Part shown: positions 62,036-64,000 of the stretch, one piece after another
Layout: every line of letters starts with the position of its first letter
Numbering within the stretch: the stretch's first letter is position 1
Source: Mycobacterium bourgelatii
Lineage (GTDB): Bacteria; Actinomycetota; Actinomycetes; Mycobacteriales; Mycobacteriaceae
Length of the DNA: 64,000 bases
Direction: 5' to 3'
Assembly: GCF_010723575.1 (NCBI RefSeq)
Contig: NZ_BLKZ01000001.1
Location: 3,596,001 to 3,660,000, forward strand
Translations under genes and position numbers: made by a program
Notes under the pieces: generated by a model
What the model was told of the DNA's origin: nothing
The model's input: the letters and a program-made list of their open reading frames with translations, nothing else
Database searches by the model: none

Positions 62036-63624
62036 GGGTGCGCCGCACCTCCGCTTTCGGGGGTCTCTGTGGGCGGCTCTTTGGGGGGCTGCTGGGAGCC
62101 GTCCGCGACCAGCGCGTCCGCCAGCGCGCCCAGCCCGGCCGCGTTGGACGCCTTCACCAGGACCACGTCGCCGGGCCGCAGCTCTTCCCGCAACAAGGCG
62201 AGAGCGGCGTCCGCGTCCGCCACGTTGATCGCCCCCCTGTCACCCCCAGCTCCCCAGGAGCCCTCCATGACCGCTGCGTGGTGCATGGCGCTCATCGACC
62301 TCCCGGTTCCCACGACAACGAGTCGAGACACATCTAAGCGCACGGCCAACCGACCGATGCGATCGTGCTCGGTTATCGCGTCCTCACCCAACTCGGCCAT
62401 CTCCCCGAGGACCGCCCAGCTGCGGCGCGGCGGGTCCGCCTGGCCGTGCGCGATCCAGGCCAACGCCTGTAGCCCGGCTCGCATCGAGTCGGGGTTGGCG
62501 TTGTAGGCATCGTCGATCACCGTCACGCCGTCCGGGCGGGTGGTGACATGCATGCGGTGCCGCGACACCGGCCCGGCCCCGGCCAACGCGGCCGCCACCT
62601 GCTCGATGTCGGCGCCGCACTCCATAGCGACGGCGCCGGCGCACAGCGCGTTGGTCACCTGGTGATCGCCGTACACGCCGAGCCGGACCTGAGCTTGGGC
62701 GTGGCCGGATGCCGAGCCGCGATGCATGGTGAACTGCGGCCTGGCCAGCGCGTCCAGCGTCACCGGTCCGGCCCAGACATCGTCGGGGCCCGATCCGGGA
62801 TTGCGGGTGACGCGAACGACGCGGGCCTTGGTGACGTCGGCCATGGCCGCCACCGCGGGGTCGTCGGCGTTGAGAATCACCACCCCGGATTGCGGAACCG
62901 ATTGCGGCAGTTCGGATTTTGTTTTAGCGATGATTTCTCTTGAGCCGAACTCGCCCAAGTGCGCGGTGCCGACGTTGAGGACGACGCCGATCGACGGCGT
63001 GGCGATGTCGGCCAGTGCGGCGATATTGCCGGGGTGGCGGGCCGACATTTCCAGGATCAGGTAGTCGGTGTCGCGGGTTGCGCGCAAGACCGTCCACGGG
63101 TGACCGAGTTCGTTGTTGAACGACCCGGGCGGGGCCACCACCTCACCCAACGGGGCGAGCACGGCGGCGACGAGATCCTTGGTCGACGTCTTGCCCGAGG
63201 ACCCGGTGATGCCGATGAGGGTCAGCCCGCCGGCCACCAGTTCGGCGGCCACCGCCTTGGCCAGCTTGCCCAGCGCCGCCAGGACGGCCGCTCCCGATCC
63301 GTCCGTGTCGTGTTCGAGGACGCCAGCGACCTTCCCATCGACCGTCCGCGGTTCTTGACGGGCGGGGGCCACCACTATCGCGGGCACCCCGACCGGGCGC
63401 GCGGCCAGTACGGCGACGGCCCCGGCCGCGACCGCGGCGGGCGCATGGTCGTGGCCGTCGGACCGCGCACCGGGTAGCGCCAGGAACAATCCGCCCGGCC
63501 CGACGGCCCGCGAGTCGAATTCCACCGTCCCGGTAATGCGTTGGCGCGCAGCTTCTTCCGGTGTGATGTCGGCGAGTTCGCCACCGACGATCTCGGCGAT
63601 CTGCGCCACGGTGAGCTCGATCAT
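62032..63624 (-). CDS. murF: UDP-N-acetylmuramoyl-tripeptide--D-alanyl-D-alanine ligase
   Basis: This 530-residue ligase adds D-Ala-D-Ala to the tripeptide precursor. The P-loop GITGSSGKTSTKD, the ATP/metal segment LEMSARHPG and the late motif DDAYNANPDSM are visible. The ATG at 63624 overlaps the murE stop (ATGA). The frame runs further upstream only as antisense of the murE end. The C-terminus has a Pro-rich extension (about 20 residues). Confidence 0.96.
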   Translation of the reverse strand: MIELTVAQIAEIVGGELADITPEEAARQRITGTVEFDSRAVGPGGLFLALPGARSDGHDHAPAAVAAGAVAVLAARPVGVPAIVVAPARQEPRTVDGKVAGVLEHDTDGSGAAVLAALGKLAKAVAAELVAGGLTLIGITGSSGKTSTKDLVAAVLAPLGEVVAPPGSFNNELGHPWTVLRATRDTDYLILEMSARHPGNIAALADIATPSIGVVLNVGTAHLGEFGSREIIAKTKSELPQSVPQSGVVILNADDPAVAAMADVTKARVVRVTRNPGSGPDDVWAGPVTLDALARPQFTMHRGSASGHAQAQVRLGVYGDHQVTNALCAGAVAMECGADIEQVAAALAGAGPVSRHRMHVTTRPDGVTVIDDAYNANPDSMRAGLQALAWIAHGQADPPRRSWAVLGEMAELGEDAITEHDRIGRLAVRLDVSRLVVVGTGRSMSAMHHAAVMEGSWGAGGDRGAINVADADAALALLREELRPGDVVLVKASNAAGLGALADALVADGSQQPPKEPPTETPESGGAAHP

Positions 63625-64000
63625 ACGCGGGCCTCGAGTGCGCGGGCGAGCTCCAACCGGTCGTCGAACGGGCGGATTTCGCCGCCGCCGCTCTGGCCGG
63701 TCTCGTGCCCCTTGCCCGCGATGACCACGACGTCGCCGGGTCCCGCCCAACCGACCGCATGCTCGATCGCGGCGCGCCGGTCGCCGATCTCTACCACTTC
63801 CGCCGCGCCGTCCACTTCCGTTGCCCCGGCGATGATTTCGCGCCGGATCGCCGCGGGATCCTCGCTGCGCGGGTTGTCGTCGGTGACGACAACCAGATCG
63901 GCCAGTTCCGCCGCGACAGCGCCCATGGCCGCACGTTTCCCGGGGTCGCGATCGCCGCCGGCACCGAAGACCACGGCCAGCCGGCGCTGCGGGTCACGCA
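63621..64000 (-). CDS. murE: UDP-MurNAc-tripeptide synthetase, C-terminal part
   Basis: About 126 C-terminal residues of MurE lie in the window, and the gene continues past the right edge. The visible part contains FGAGGDRDPGKR and the DNPR motif (TDDNPRSEDP), which recognises meso-diaminopimelate. A GKGHE motif follows. It is the first visible gene of the murE-murF-mraY-murD-ftsW-murG-murC-ftsQ operon. Confidence 0.95.
   Translation of the reverse strand, partial: RDPQRRLAVVFGAGGDRDPGKRAAMGAVAAELADLVVVTDDNPRSEDPAAIRREIIAGATEVDGAAEVVEIGDRRAAIEHAVGWAGPGDVVVIAGKGHETGQSGGGEIRPFDDRLELARALEARV

Noticed and set aside
1..64000. tRNA or rRNA genes
   Set aside because: No cloverleaf-like or rRNA-like stretch was noticed. 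Intergenic gaps are short and are otherwise explained.

Overview
The window is high-GC DNA from a Mycobacterium, probably a PE/PPE-rich slow grower. The evidence is three PE proteins, one PPE protein of the PPE2 type, a 13E12-repeat-type HNH protein, and mur/fts proteins whose sequences and order match the mycobacterial division and cell-wall (dcw) cluster. The species cannot be named from the sequence alone. Coding density is very high, and most neighbouring genes overlap by 4 nt (ATGA or GTGA).

Positions 1-22.3 kb carry a chemolithotrophy block. A Huc-type group 2a [NiFe] hydrogenase operon (hucM-hucS-hucL, minus strand) diverges from an AraC-type regulator. It is followed by form IC RuBisCO with its activase and a LysR regulator (cbbL-cbbS-cbbX-cbbR, minus strand), a class I fructose-bisphosphate aldolase, a GAF histidine kinase with its NarL-type response regulator, and rpe-tkt. 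After an HNH/13E12-repeat gene come the hydrogenase maturation genes hypF-hypC-hypD-hypE (minus strand) and hypA-hypB (plus strand). No phosphoribulokinase, fructose-bisphosphatase or hydrogenase maturation protease lies inside the window.

Positions 22.3-25.9 kb hold a BlaI-type repressor diverging from a MacB/LolD-like ATPase and a large FtsX-type permease.

Positions 25.8-54.1 kb are an accessory metallophore-like locus. Two giant synthetases (3049 and 1830 residues) form an assembly line: fatty-acyl-AMP ligase, ACP, then four cyclisation (Cy) steps that imply Cys-derived thiazolines, two methyltransferase domains and a terminal thioesterase. Two reductases follow, one of the PchG/Irp3 thiazolinyl imine type and one saccharopine-dehydrogenase-like. 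On the opposite strand are two paralogous PE proteins and a TcmP-like methyltransferase. A pair of YbtP/YbtQ-like ABC exporter-fold subunits comes next. Between 49,640 and 50,284 there is no intact gene: this stretch holds a decayed start of a second TcmP-like methyltransferase and a class I cobalamin riboswitch. The riboswitch leads into a PPE2-type gene and a PE-domain serine hydrolase. A Fur-family regulator closes the region.

Positions 54.1-64.0 kb are the dcw cluster on the minus strand (murE partial, murF, mraY, murD, ftsW, murG, murC, ftsQ). The ftsZ gene that normally follows ftsQ in mycobacteria is absent here and is replaced by the fur-type gene and the accessory region. The window may therefore show an island, or a rearrangement breakpoint, between ftsQ and ftsZ.
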